A DNA stretch of 64,000 nt from Pontibacter litorisediminis. Its GTDB lineage: Bacteria > Bacteroidota > Bacteroidia > Cytophagales > Hymenobacteraceae. A program made the translations under genes and the position numbers. The stretch covers positions 372,001-436,000 of the forward strand of contig NZ_JARDUA010000002.1 of assembly GCF_029360645.1 (NCBI RefSeq). The letters run 5' to 3'. Below, piece after piece: positions 27,524 through 35,946 of the stretch; the first letter of the stretch is position 1, and each line of letters opens with the position of its first letter. The notes below the pieces were generated by a model that saw nothing but the letters and a program-made list of their open reading frames with translations, was not told the DNA's origin and ran no database searches.

Positions 27524-29323
27524 ATGCAACGACTTTACTCCACTACTCCTACTACCACTTCTCCCGAAGAACCGTCACTGCTCCGGCGGGATGTGCTCAC
27601 CGTCCGGTTCATGATTTGGATGGGCCTGATTACGATGGGGCTCTTCCTGTACTGGTTCATCGATGAAGACCACATCGGTTACGAGCCGCTTTACTGGCTC
27701 CTGACCACGGCGCTGGGTTTTAAGCTGCTGCGCACGCTGCACGAGTGGTACCACTACTACGCCGTGGGCATCCCTGAGAAACCTGAGCTGCGCACGAACT
27801 TTACTGTGGATATCCTGACCACCTACTGCCCCGGCGAGCCGCACAGCATGGTCATCAACACGCTGGAGGCGATACAGCGCATCCGCTACCCGCACACCGC
27901 CTACCTCTGCGACGAGGGCGATGACCCGGTTTTGAAGGCGGCGTGTGAGCGACTGGGCGTGGTGCACGTGACCCGCACCGAGAAGATAAACGCCAAAGCA
28001 GGCAACATCAACAACGCCCTGAAGCAGGCCACCGGCGACATCTGCCTTATACTTGACCCGGACCATGTGCCGGTGCCGGAGTTTCTGGATGAGGTGCTGC
28101 CCTACTTTGAGGACCCGGAGGTGGGCTTCGTGCAGGTGGTGCAGGGCTACAGCAACCAGAAAGAAAGTTTAGTCGCCTATGGCGCGGCAGAGCAGACCTA
28201 CAGCTTTTACGGGCCTATGATGATGGGTATGAACAGCTACGGCACGGTGCAGGCTATCGGGGCCAACTGTACCTTCCGCCGCAAGGCCCTCGACAGCATT
28301 GGCGGGCACGCGGCAGGCCTGGCCGAGGACATGCACACGGCCATGCAACTGCACGCCAAAGGCTGGAAATCGAAGTACGTGCCGAAGATGCTGAGCCGGG
28401 GCTTGGTGCCGGGCACCCTGGCCGCCTACTACAAACAGCAGATAAAATGGGCGCGCGGCACCTTCGAGCTCCTCTTTATGGTGTACCCCAGGCTCTTCCG
28501 GCAATTTACGCTGCGCCAGAAGATCCACTACTTCACGCTGCCGCTCTACTACCTGTTCGGCGTCTTTAACCTCATCGATTTCCTGATCCCGCTGCTGGCG
28601 CTGGTGCTGGTGGAGTTCCCTTGGTATGTATCGCTGGGTGAGTTTGTGGTGATGTTTGCGCCGTTCTTCTGTATCTCTATCTGCATCCGGCAATTTGCGC
28701 AGCGCTGGTACCAGGAGAAAAATGAAAAAGGCTTTCACCTGTTCGGGGGGATACTGCGCACCGGCACCTGGTGGGTATTCCTGCTGGGTTTCATCTACTC
28801 CATCCTGCGCATCAAGGTGCCTTACATCCCGACCCCTAAAGATGATAAACCCAAGAACAACTACCTGCTGAGCCTGCCCAACTTTCTGGTGATACTAGCC
28901 TGTTTCGGGGCCATTGCTTACACCCAGCTCGAGTACGGGCACCTGTACGACAACCCCTATGTGCAGATGATGGCACTGTTCACGCTCACCAACGTGACGA
29001 TTTTGGGCAGCATTGTGGTCATCGGGCAGGAGCGCTTTATGGAGTGGGTGCGCCGCTATCTGCTGCACGCCTCGCTGCTGCAGCCCCTCATTATGCCGCT
29101 GCGCTACGCGGTGTGGCGCACCCGGCATGGCTTTTACGATGGCATCCGCCAGGTGGCCGTGGCCATGGTGCTGCTGGCCACGGTGGTTTCTGTCAGCTTT
29201 ATCTTTGGCAAGGATGAGTTGATGCACTTCTGGAACCGGAATATGGCCAAGGATGCTCCTGCGGCGGCTGCCCCAACGGCGCAGATTCTACCGTTGCCGG
29301 ATCAGCAATCCAGCAAGCGGTAA
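27524..29323 (+). CDS. Cellulose-synthase-like glycosyltransferase family 2, membrane bound
   Basis: 599 residues. Two N-terminal TM helices (about 28-45 and 55-70), a cytosolic GT2 domain with CDEGDDP, LILDPDHVPVPEF (the DxD metal site), AEDMHTAMQL (catalytic TED-like Asp) and QQIKWARG (a QxxRW-type motif with Lys), then about six TM helices. This is the BcsA/processive beta-glycan synthase architecture, but I see no C-terminal PilZ domain, so control by c-di-GMP through PilZ is not evident. Together with the divergent GH2-like lipoprotein it suggests a secreted beta-glucan or related exopolysaccharide. No bcsB or bcsC gene is adjacent. Confidence 0.87.
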   Translation: MQRLYSTTPTTTSPEEPSLLRRDVLTVRFMIWMGLITMGLFLYWFIDEDHIGYEPLYWLLTTALGFKLLRTLHEWYHYYAVGIPEKPELRTNFTVDILTTYCPGEPHSMVINTLEAIQRIRYPHTAYLCDEGDDPVLKAACERLGVVHVTRTEKINAKAGNINNALKQATGDICLILDPDHVPVPEFLDEVLPYFEDPEVGFVQVVQGYSNQKESLVAYGAAEQTYSFYGPMMMGMNSYGTVQAIGANCTFRRKALDSIGGHAAGLAEDMHTAMQLHAKGWKSKYVPKMLSRGLVPGTLAAYYKQQIKWARGTFELLFMVYPRLFRQFTLRQKIHYFTLPLYYLFGVFNLIDFLIPLLALVLVEFPWYVSLGEFVVMFAPFFCISICIRQFAQRWYQEKNEKGFHLFGGILRTGTWWVFLLGFIYSILRIKVPYIPTPKDDKPKNNYLLSLPNFLVILACFGAIAYTQLEYGHLYDNPYVQMMALFTLTNVTILGSIVVIGQERFMEWVRRYLLHASLLQPLIMPLRYAVWRTRHGFYDGIRQVAVAMVLLATVVSVSFIFGKDELMHFWNRNMAKDAPAAAAPTAQILPLPDQQSSKR

Positions 29324-29405
29324 AACGGAATTAGCTCAACCCCTGCCGCCTCTCTTCGTTAAGAGTAGAGTACGAAATTGCTTTTAACACCAAAACCATT
29401 AAGCT

Positions 29406-30437
29406 ATGAATTCAAATTATTTCGATCGCTCCGACAGAGACGAAAACAGAGGGTTCCAGACACACCGCTCTGAGCGCTACAGACATCCGGAGAGAGACAG
29501 CAGCTACCATTTTGATGACTACGGCTCCTCGGCCCGAGGCGGCTACGGCAACGAAGGCCATACCGGCACCTGGGGCAACCAGGGCAACGAAATGGGAGGC
29601 TCCCGCAACACCAGCAACCAAGGCCTGTACGACACTTACAGTACCTCCCGCAACTATGGCAACATGGGCAGCTATGGCGGTGCGCAGGGCTTTGGCTCAT
29701 CCAGAGGCGGACAACACCGGCAGGAAAGCGGCTACAACTATTATAGCGGCATGGGCTCGCCGGACGAAGGCAGACAAAGCTTCCAGAGCAGCCCGAGCCG
29801 CAGCATAAACTACAGCCCCGGCAACTATGGCCAAGGCGGGCAGCGCAGCCATGGTTACGAAAGCGACTATGACAGCCACGGATCTGCCTTCAGAAACGAC
29901 AGCGACTCCAGCCTGTACGGCTCCAGTTCCGATGTGTCGAGGAGGTTCCAGGGCTCTAGCCAGGGCCGCTACGACTTCGACCGGGACAACTATAACCAAG
30001 GCAGCGGCAGCTATCGCAGTTCATCTGATTCGGACAGGGACTCCAGCGGGCGCATGAGCTCCGGCAGATCGTCTTCGCAGGGCAGCTACATGGGCGGCAG
30101 CTATAACCGCGACTCCGACCGCGATTACGGCTCTGGCAACTATGGCTCTATGGGCAGCTACAGCCGCGGCAACAGTGACACGCACTACAACAACCCCTAT
30201 GACCGGAATGACGACATGGGCGGCTTTACAGGAGGCCGCGGACGCGAGTATCCGAATGACACCTACGCCCGCGACCGGGAGAATACCCGCATCCAGCACC
30301 GCGACAGCGACTATGACTATAACCCCAACCGCAGCTTCAGCGGCGGCAGGGGCGATAGCAGCAGTTATATGAGCAGCCGTAACCGCACCCGCACCTGGGA
30401 CCGTGACCGCGATGAGAGAGGCTACGACAGGTTCTAA
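29406..30437 (+). CDS. Highly disordered Gly/Ser/Tyr/Arg/Asp/Asn-rich protein
   Basis: 343 residues of almost pure low complexity: Gly, Ser, Tyr, Arg, Asp and Asn dominate and hydrophobic residues are nearly absent. Many near-repeats such as SYGG, NYGSMGSY, DRDYGSG, RDSDYDYN and RGG/GGRG occur throughout. No signal peptide, no membrane helix. Composition resembles eukaryotic prion-like and RGG RNA-binding domains (FUS-type) and the disordered stress-related proteins of desiccation-tolerant Cytophagales. The reading frame is GC-rich and codon use agrees with neighbours, and the gene ends before a perfect terminator palindrome, so it is a real gene. Function not known; a role in desiccation tolerance or condensate formation is inference. 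Confidence 0.8.
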   Translation: MNSNYFDRSDRDENRGFQTHRSERYRHPERDSSYHFDDYGSSARGGYGNEGHTGTWGNQGNEMGGSRNTSNQGLYDTYSTSRNYGNMGSYGGAQGFGSSRGGQHRQESGYNYYSGMGSPDEGRQSFQSSPSRSINYSPGNYGQGGQRSHGYESDYDSHGSAFRNDSDSSLYGSSSDVSRRFQGSSQGRYDFDRDNYNQGSGSYRSSSDSDRDSSGRMSSGRSSSQGSYMGGSYNRDSDRDYGSGNYGSMGSYSRGNSDTHYNNPYDRNDDMGGFTGGRGREYPNDTYARDRENTRIQHRDSDYDYNPNRSFSGGRGDSSSYMSSRNRTRTWDRDRDERGYDRF

Positions 30438-30447
30438 CCCCACTCTG

Positions 30448-30496
30448 CATTAATGAAAAAAGCGCAGCCGTACAGGCTGCGCTTTTTTCATTAATG
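30448..30496. terminator. Bidirectional terminator, 22-bp perfect arms
   Basis: CATTAATGAAAAAAGCGCAG+CC, loop gtaca, then the exact reverse complement. It carries a T-tract on both strands and lies between convergent genes (the disordered protein and the GH25 lysozyme). Confidence 0.9.
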
Positions 30497-30550
30497 ACAC
30501 TTTCCCCTCTTCTTGGCAGCTGTTTCTACCCCGACAGCAGGCCATATTTC

Positions 30551-31372
30551 TTAGGGTATACAGACACTTTTCAACTCCCGCATACTGCCGTAGAACACGT
30601 TGCAGTCCACGGAGGTGCTAATGCCCTCGATGGCGCCATTATCGGTGTGCTGCCAAAATGCCAACTTGCGTGTGTTACTCTTTTCTAAATTTAACTTTGG
30701 CACATCGTAATGCGCGATCCAGAGCGGATAGCTATCGAAATGCCCCTGCAGGTAATCTTTGTAAAAGGAATAGCCCGTGTAGATGATAGGCTTGGTGCCG
30801 TAGGCGTTCTCCACGTGATCCAGCCATACTTTCAGGTCTTTGCGCAGCTGCGCGATAGGCTTGCGGCCGCGCACCTCCACGTCCAGCACCGGCGGCAGGT
30901 CGCCGCTCTGCAGCTCTACGGCTGCGGTAAAGTTCTTTGCCTGTTTCTCCGGGTCCAGGTAAGGCAGGTAGAAATGGTAGGCCCCCCGGATGATGCCGGC
31001 CTCAGCCGCCCCGGCCCAGTTCTGCTCAAACTTCCTGTCCCTTAATGAAATTCCCTCCGTGGCTTTCACGAACGCAAAGGTGATCTCGCTCTCCCGCACC
31101 TTGGGCCACTCAATCTCTTTCTGGTAGTGGCTAACGTCCACCCCGTAAATGGTATGCCCCTCCGGCCACACAGGTGTGGGCTTCACCACGAAGTACTCCA
31201 CATACAGCACCAGCAGGGCGATGCCCGCCAGAGCGGCCAATCCTAACCAAAAACGCGTGGGCACACCACCAGACCGCTGCTTCTTACGCGGCTGCCGTGG
31301 CTTCGCAAGCCTTTTGACGGGCGGTTTCGCAACAGGTGCTTTCTTGATGGGTGGTTTGGTCGTGGTGGCCAT
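30551..31372 (-). CDS. GH25 lysozyme with N-terminal membrane anchor
   Basis: 273 residues from ATG 31372 (MATTTKPPIKK), chosen because AGGGAAGAGCT lies just before it. The N-terminal 45 residues are Lys/Pro/Arg-rich and cytosolic, followed by one TM helix (FWLGLAALAGIALLVLYVEY) and a GH25 domain: YGVDVSHYQKEIEW, FAFVKATEGISLRD, GAYHFYLP, PPVLDVEVRG, PIIYTGYSFY and LAFWQHTDNG. These include the catalytic DxE of the family (VLDVEV). It would cleave peptidoglycan from the periplasmic side of the inner membrane. Confidence 0.9.
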   Translation of the reverse strand: MATTTKPPIKKAPVAKPPVKRLAKPRQPRKKQRSGGVPTRFWLGLAALAGIALLVLYVEYFVVKPTPVWPEGHTIYGVDVSHYQKEIEWPKVRESEITFAFVKATEGISLRDRKFEQNWAGAAEAGIIRGAYHFYLPYLDPEKQAKNFTAAVELQSGDLPPVLDVEVRGRKPIAQLRKDLKVWLDHVENAYGTKPIIYTGYSFYKDYLQGHFDSYPLWIAHYDVPKLNLEKSNTRKLAFWQHTDNGAIEGISTSVDCNVFYGSMRELKSVCIP

Positions 31373-31426
31373 AGCTCTTCCCTGCAAAAGTATAAAGCCA
31401 AAACTAATTTACCAGCTCCATGCTGC

Positions 31427-32545
31427 TTAAGAAGCAAACTCCCGCTGCGGCAGGCCCGTCAGGTGCTCGATTGGCTCGCCTTCCGTCGTCAGGTAGCCTT
31501 GCATCAGGTTTGCCGTGAGGCAGGAGTGCACCGTCAGCACGCCCATCAAGTCCCCGATGTTATACTTGTCGAAATGCTCTGGCGAGGCCTTCACGATGCC
31601 ATGCTCCTGCGACAGCGACACCACCTCGATGCCTTCCAGCGGGGCAGACCAACCTTTCTCCGTCAGCGCCACCACGCGGCCGTAAATGGTGGAGGCATCC
31701 TCCTGCAGAATCACATCCTTCGAGAAGTGCACGCTGCCCCCGTAAATGATGATCTCGCCGCGGTCAGGGTGCTTGGCCACTACCGGGCAGGCCATACAAA
31801 CGGCTATATCCTCAAAGGCACAGGAGCCAATGCGCTGCTGCGTGAGGTCGTAAAACACGAAGTTACCGGGGCGAATCTCGTCCACACCGTCCAGCGACTC
31901 CAGGATGCTGCAGGATGGCGTGTCGCCGATGGAGAGCTGCAGGTTCGGGTGCTTTGACTTGTAGCGCATGCGCAGGAGGCGCAGCTGGTACACGGAGGTA
32001 TTGAAAATGGATTGTATGGCGTCCGCATCGGTTTGCTTGTACGTATGGCCGTCGTGCACCACAAAGCCGGCGAACTGCAGCTTGTCCTGTTCCCGGATGA
32101 GTTGCATGATGGCATCCACCTCGGCATAGTTAGTGGCCAGGATGCCGGTGCGGCGATAGCCGGTGTCTATCTTCAGCGACAGCTGCACGGGGTACCGTAA
32201 TCCTTTGGCCAGCGCCATCACCGTCTCCTGGTTTACGGCCACCAGGTGCAGCTTTACGCGCGAGGCCAGCTCGTTTATACTTTCCAGCTCCAGCACGTTG
32301 GCCGGGAAGGCGATCATGATGTCGTTCCAGCCGTGGCTGGCGAAGTAGCGGGCCATGCGCACCGATGAGACGGTGATCGCCTCCACACCATAGGCACGAA
32401 ACCACTCCCCCACCTGCGCCGACTGGTGCGTTTTGAAATGCGGGCGTAGCCGCACCCCGTTCTGCCTGGCCTTCTCTACCATGCGGCTGATGTTGTGCAA
32501 CGCTTTCTGCTTATCTATAAGTAGTGTTGGTGACGTAATCTTCAT
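31427..32545 (-). CDS. D-threonine aldolase / D-serine dehydratase-like PLP enzyme
   Basis: 372 residues from MKITSPTLLIDKQKA at 32545. It has the fold-type III alanine-racemase-like barrel with the PLP lysine in RPHFKTHQSA near residue 45 and the C-terminal metal site in VLTVHSCLTANL. The H-x-C pattern there (His, Cys) is that of Zn-dependent D-serine dehydratases (DSD1), while D-threonine aldolases usually have H-x-D. IDTGYRRTG and SIGDTPSC line the cofactor. Probably a cytosolic enzyme on D-hydroxy-amino acids. It faces hemN divergently, with a shared upstream region. Confidence 0.85.
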   Translation of the reverse strand: MKITSPTLLIDKQKALHNISRMVEKARQNGVRLRPHFKTHQSAQVGEWFRAYGVEAITVSSVRMARYFASHGWNDIMIAFPANVLELESINELASRVKLHLVAVNQETVMALAKGLRYPVQLSLKIDTGYRRTGILATNYAEVDAIMQLIREQDKLQFAGFVVHDGHTYKQTDADAIQSIFNTSVYQLRLLRMRYKSKHPNLQLSIGDTPSCSILESLDGVDEIRPGNFVFYDLTQQRIGSCAFEDIAVCMACPVVAKHPDRGEIIIYGGSVHFSKDVILQEDASTIYGRVVALTEKGWSAPLEGIEVVSLSQEHGIVKASPEHFDKYNIGDLMGVLTVHSCLTANLMQGYLTTEGEPIEHLTGLPQREFAS

Positions 32546-32627
32546 AGGTATAAAGTGTACAAAAAGTAGCAAATCATGTGAAATTAGGGATAATCTGGTA
32601 AAGAATCACCCCTTGTTATGCTTTAAG

Positions 32628-32641
32628 GTGACAATTATCAT
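32628..32641. promoter_or_regulatory. FNR/CRP-like box upstream of hemN
   Basis: GTGACAATTATCAT matches the FNR consensus TTGAY-N4-RTCAA in 8 of 10 fixed positions, the mismatches being the outermost bases. Its centre lies about 42 bases before the start point expected from the sequence GACCTTTG at 32664-32671, a class II activator position. Confidence 0.5.
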
Positions 32642-32701
32642 TTCCGGGGCGGCCGGTACTGCGGACCTTTGCCTTGAATAAAGTTGAAGAGGAGAACTAC
32701 C

Positions 32702-34078
32702 ATGCAAGACGTACTGAAAACAACACCTGCCGAACTGCTAGCCAAGTATGATGTGCCATCGCCACGTTATACCAGCTACCCCACCGTGCCGTACTGGGAT
32801 GAGAAGCCCCTGACGCAGGCGCAGTGGCTGCAGCATGTGAAGCAGGCCTTCCGCAAGACCAACAGCACCGAAGGCATCAGTTTATACTTGCACCTGCCGT
32901 TCTGCGAGAACCTCTGCACCTACTGCGGCTGCAACAAGCGCATCACCAAAAACCACGCGGTGGAGGAGCCCTACCTGGCGGCCATCATCCAAGAGTGGGA
33001 GATGTACGTGGCCGAGTTTGAGGAGAAGCCGCGTATCACGGAGCTGCACCTGGGCGGTGGCACGCCAACCTTCTTCAGCGCCGAAAACCTGAAAACACTG
33101 CTGGAGACCATCCTGGCGAAGGCCGATGTGACGCCAAATGCCGCCTTCAGTATAGAGGTGCACCCCAACGCCACCAATGCCGAGCAGCTGCAGGTGCTTT
33201 ACGACCTGGGCTTCAGAAGGCTGAGCGTGGGCATTCAGGATTTTGACCCGCGTGTGCAGTTTGTGATCAACCGCATGCAGACCTTTGAGCGTACCAAAGA
33301 AACATTTGACGTGGCCCGTGCCATTGGTTATACTTCCATTAACGCGGATATTATTTATGGCTTGCCGTTCCAGAACGCGGATTGCGTGCGCCATACCATT
33401 GAGAAAGTGAAGGAGCTGCGCCCGGAGCGTATCGCCTTCTACAGCTATGCCCACGTGCCCTGGAAAAGCAAGGCGCAGCGCCGCTACTCTGAGGCAGACT
33501 TGCCTGAGCCGGCCGAAAAGCGGGGCCTGTACGAAATGGGCCGCACCATGCTGGAGGAAGCCGGCTACATAGAGATTGGCCTGGACCATTTCGCCCTTCC
33601 AGAGGATGAGCTCTACCTTGCCGCCCAGAACGGCACCCTGCACCGTAATTTTATGGGCTATACGCCGCGCCACACCGAGCTGCTCATTGGCCTCGGCTGC
33701 TCCAGCATCTCCGACACGGGCACGGCCTTTATGCAAAACATCAAAGAGGTAGAGGCCTACGAGGCGGCTATTGAAACGGAAGTGCTGCCGCTGCTGAAAG
33801 GACACGAGCTGACGGAAGAGGACCTGATCATCCGCAGGCATATCCTGAACCTGATGTGCCGCCTGTCCACCACCTGGACCGAGGAAGAACTGCCATACTT
33901 TGTGGATGCCCTCATCCGCCTGCAGCCCCTGGAAGAGGACGGCCTGCTGGAGTATACCAACCATGACATTCAGGTGCTGGAGGCTGGGCGGCCTTTCCTG
34001 CGCAACATCGCCATGTGCTTTGATGCCAGGCTGTGGGAGGCAAGGCCCACTACACCGGTGTTCAGCAAATCTGTATAA
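32702..34078 (+). CDS. hemN: Oxygen-independent coproporphyrinogen III oxidase (HemN)
   Basis: Radical-SAM enzyme converting coproporphyrinogen III to protoporphyrinogen IX without O2, 458 residues. I use ATG 32702 because AAGAGGAGAACTACC precedes it; a TTG 18 bases upstream is less likely. The 4Fe-4S ligands are Cys68, Cys72 and Cys75 in CENLCTYCGCNK, and the extra Cys of true HemN is present. SAM-binding text is HLGGGTPTFFSAENL. PRYTSYPTVPYW near the N-terminus and the C-terminal HemN domain separate it from HemW. hemJ follows after a terminator. An FNR-like box upstream suits low-oxygen induction. Confidence 0.95.
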   Translation: MQDVLKTTPAELLAKYDVPSPRYTSYPTVPYWDEKPLTQAQWLQHVKQAFRKTNSTEGISLYLHLPFCENLCTYCGCNKRITKNHAVEEPYLAAIIQEWEMYVAEFEEKPRITELHLGGGTPTFFSAENLKTLLETILAKADVTPNAAFSIEVHPNATNAEQLQVLYDLGFRRLSVGIQDFDPRVQFVINRMQTFERTKETFDVARAIGYTSINADIIYGLPFQNADCVRHTIEKVKELRPERIAFYSYAHVPWKSKAQRRYSEADLPEPAEKRGLYEMGRTMLEEAGYIEIGLDHFALPEDELYLAAQNGTLHRNFMGYTPRHTELLIGLGCSSISDTGTAFMQNIKEVEAYEAAIETEVLPLLKGHELTEEDLIIRRHILNLMCRLSTTWTEEELPYFVDALIRLQPLEEDGLLEYTNHDIQVLEAGRPFLRNIAMCFDARLWEARPTTPVFSKSV

Positions 34079-34107
34079 AGACTTTTGGGATTGATTTACG
34101 GGGACTG

Positions 34108-34140
34108 GAGGCGCAGCAAACTGCGCCTCTTTCTCTTTTT
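34108..34140 (+). terminator. Terminator of hemN
   Basis: GAGGCGCAG-caaa-CTGCGCCTC followed by a T/C-rich tract ending TTTTT. Confidence 0.85.
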
Positions 34141-34360
34141 GCGGGCGCCGGTCCTCAGCGGGCGGCACGAGTGGGTGCCGACCGGCAGCTTCGCTTTTGC
34201 TTTACCCTGAATGGCGCAAGCGCCACTTGCACTTAGGCAAAGTCTGTTACCGCTTCGGCCAATGTAAGCCTTTCGTAGCAGCAAGTATCGCAAGGCAGTC
34301 GCGCCTGTTCCTCCAGGTACAGGAATTATACTTCACCTCCCGCAATTAAACATTTCGGCT
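34141..34360. other. Gene-free spacer with a degenerate REP-like palindrome
   Basis: Between the hemN terminator and the hemJ promoter. It has TGGCGCAAG-cgcca-CTTGCAC at 34212-34231, which keeps the TGGCGC border and G-C stem of the short palindromes, and a GC-rich hairpin-prone stretch (34140-34190). No gene seen. Confidence 0.5.
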
Positions 34361-34368
34361 TACCTTTG
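34361..34368 (+). promoter_or_regulatory. -7 box of hemJ
   Basis: TACCTTTG, an exact TAnnTTTG match, 20 bases before the ATG. I do not see a convincing -33 element. Confidence 0.6.
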
Positions 34369-34388
34369 CAGAAACACACCCCGCTGCT

Positions 34389-34919
34389 ATGAGCTATTTC
34401 TATGTAAAGGCACTGCATATCATCTTTGTGGTGACCTGGTTTGCCGGCCTTTTCTACATCGTGCGCCTGTTTATATACTATGCAGAAGCCGCAGAAAAGT
34501 CGGAGCCGGAGAAATCCATACTTCAGAAGCAGCTGGCCCTGATGCAAAAGCGCCTGTGGTACGGCATTACGTGGCCATCCGCCATCCTCACGCTCATCTT
34601 TGGCCTTAGTATGCTGTACTTGTACGGCTCCGTACCGGGCTGGCTGGTCTGGAAGCTAAGTTTTGTGGGGGGGCTCTACGTGTACCATTTCCTCTGCCAC
34701 GCCATCTTTAAACAGCAGCAGCAGGGGCGCATCAAGTATAACTCCACCCAACTCCGCATCTGGAACGAGGTGGCCACGCTCTTCCTCATCAGCATCGTGT
34801 TCCTGGTTGTGCTCAAAAGTTCCCTCAGTATGCTCTGGGGCATCATCGGGCTTATCCTCTTTTCCGCCATGCTGATGCTGGCCATCCGCATCTACAAAAG
34901 GGTGAGGGAGAAAAGGTAG
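34389..34919 (+). CDS. hemJ: Protoporphyrinogen oxidase HemJ (CopD/UPF0093 family)
   Basis: Integral membrane protein of 176 residues with about four to five TM helices. The N-terminal KALHIIFVVTWFAGLFYIVRLF contains the conserved His and Arg of HemJ, and WLVWKLSFVGGLYVYHFLCH carries the second conserved His. HemJ oxidises protoporphyrinogen IX to protoporphyrin IX, the step after HemN, and the gene stands 310 bases after hemN with its own promoter. The annotation as HemJ rather than CopD rests on the motif spacing and this context. Confidence 0.88.
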   Translation: MSYFYVKALHIIFVVTWFAGLFYIVRLFIYYAEAAEKSEPEKSILQKQLALMQKRLWYGITWPSAILTLIFGLSMLYLYGSVPGWLVWKLSFVGGLYVYHFLCHAIFKQQQQGRIKYNSTQLRIWNEVATLFLISIVFLVVLKSSLSMLWGIIGLILFSAMLMLAIRIYKRVREKR

Positions 34920-35240
34920 AAGACTTGGGCGTAAGAAGCAGAGCATGCTTTTATGGTGGAGGCAGTTCTTGCCGCCAGTTGAGCAATAGCGTAACCTGTG
35001 TTCATGATGACAGCGGTTCATAACTGCTTTGCTTCGGAGAAGCAAGGGAAACCATGTCTTCAGCTATGCTTTATACTTTGGCTATAGTTAACAAAGGATG
35101 AGCTTTTACTACTCTACCCTTTTCTGCTCCCGCAGAAAACCAGTTGTAATCTGGCGCCAAAGTTTCAGCGAGTTAATTCATTCTCTAAACCCCAAACACT
35201 CTAACTCTCCAACTCCTTTATCTTTCTAACGAATAACCCT
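34920..35240. other. Spacer without a visible gene
   Basis: About 320 bases, AT-rich towards the right end. It holds one TATACTTTGG motif near 35070 and no open frame with coding character, terminator or repeat core that I can support. Confidence 0.5.
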
Positions 35241-35248
35241 TACCTTTG
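35241..35248 (+). promoter_or_regulatory. -7 box of the zinc-ribbon gene
   Basis: TACCTTTG six bases before the ATG at 35254; the transcript would have a very short or no leader. Confidence 0.5.
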
Positions 35249-35253
35249 TAAGT

Positions 35254-35883
35254 ATGAACAAAGCACTGAAGGCAAACGAGAGAGAGTTAGTTAAGCTAAT
35301 TCGTTTTTTCAGCAAGCGCGCGGAGCAACTGGCTGTGGACGGGGAACTAAGCGAAGACCAGAAGCAGCTGACGCAGGCATGCGAGAACCTGGAAAGCAAA
35401 CTGCTGCAGCATGCCGAAAACCGGGTGGCGATCCTGGAGAAGCGCACCCGCCTGGAGAAGCTGATTGAAGACAACGCCCAGTGCCCCAAGTGCCAGAAAG
35501 CCGATATGCTGAAACGGCAGGGCGTTACCACCAACGAGCACGGCTGGAGGCTTAACACCTACCGCTGCCGCCGCTGCAACACCTCCTTCACCTGGAACCG
35601 CCCCAACAACCCCTGGGACATGATGGCGTTCCTGGAGCTGTACATCAAGGAACTGGAGGACTCGCTAAAATCAGACATGGAGCCTGGCCTGCGCCAGCAC
35701 ACAGAGGCAGCCATCCCCCAACTGCAGGACAGCCTCTTCCGCCTGCGCCCTGTGCTGCAGGATTCTGACGAGGAGGTGCAGGCACTTACCGAGAAAGAGC
35801 GCGAAATGGACAAGCTCATCCACCAATTCAAGAACTACCTCCTGATCGAGAAAATCAAGCTGGATACTTACCAGGAGGAGTAG
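35254..35883 (+). CDS. Coiled-coil protein with a central zinc ribbon, unknown function
   Basis: 209 residues. The first 70 and last 85 residues are charged helices of coiled-coil type (Leu/Glu/Lys/Gln heptads). Between them is a zinc ribbon with Cys-x2-Cys (CPKCQK) and a second pair CRRCNTSF about 30 residues later; KRQGVTTNEHGWRLNTY links them. The aromatic FTWNRPNNPWDMMAFLELYI follows. This looks like a cytosolic protein that may bind nucleic acid or another protein; I do not recognise the family. It is transcribed alone and starts directly after its -7 box. Confidence 0.75.
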   Translation: MNKALKANERELVKLIRFFSKRAEQLAVDGELSEDQKQLTQACENLESKLLQHAENRVAILEKRTRLEKLIEDNAQCPKCQKADMLKRQGVTTNEHGWRLNTYRCRRCNTSFTWNRPNNPWDMMAFLELYIKELEDSLKSDMEPGLRQHTEAAIPQLQDSLFRLRPVLQDSDEEVQALTEKEREMDKLIHQFKNYLLIEKIKLDTYQEE

Positions 35884-35946
35884 TTTTAGTTATTGGTCGT
35901 TAGTTTTTGTTGTCTACGAACTCCAATAACTAACAACTAACAACTA

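Noticed and set aside
32882..34168. Long open frame (428 codons) on the minus strand opposite hemN
   Set aside because: It mirrors a well-supported HemN with all radical-SAM motifs; the antisense peptide is a GC-skewed shadow without domain features.
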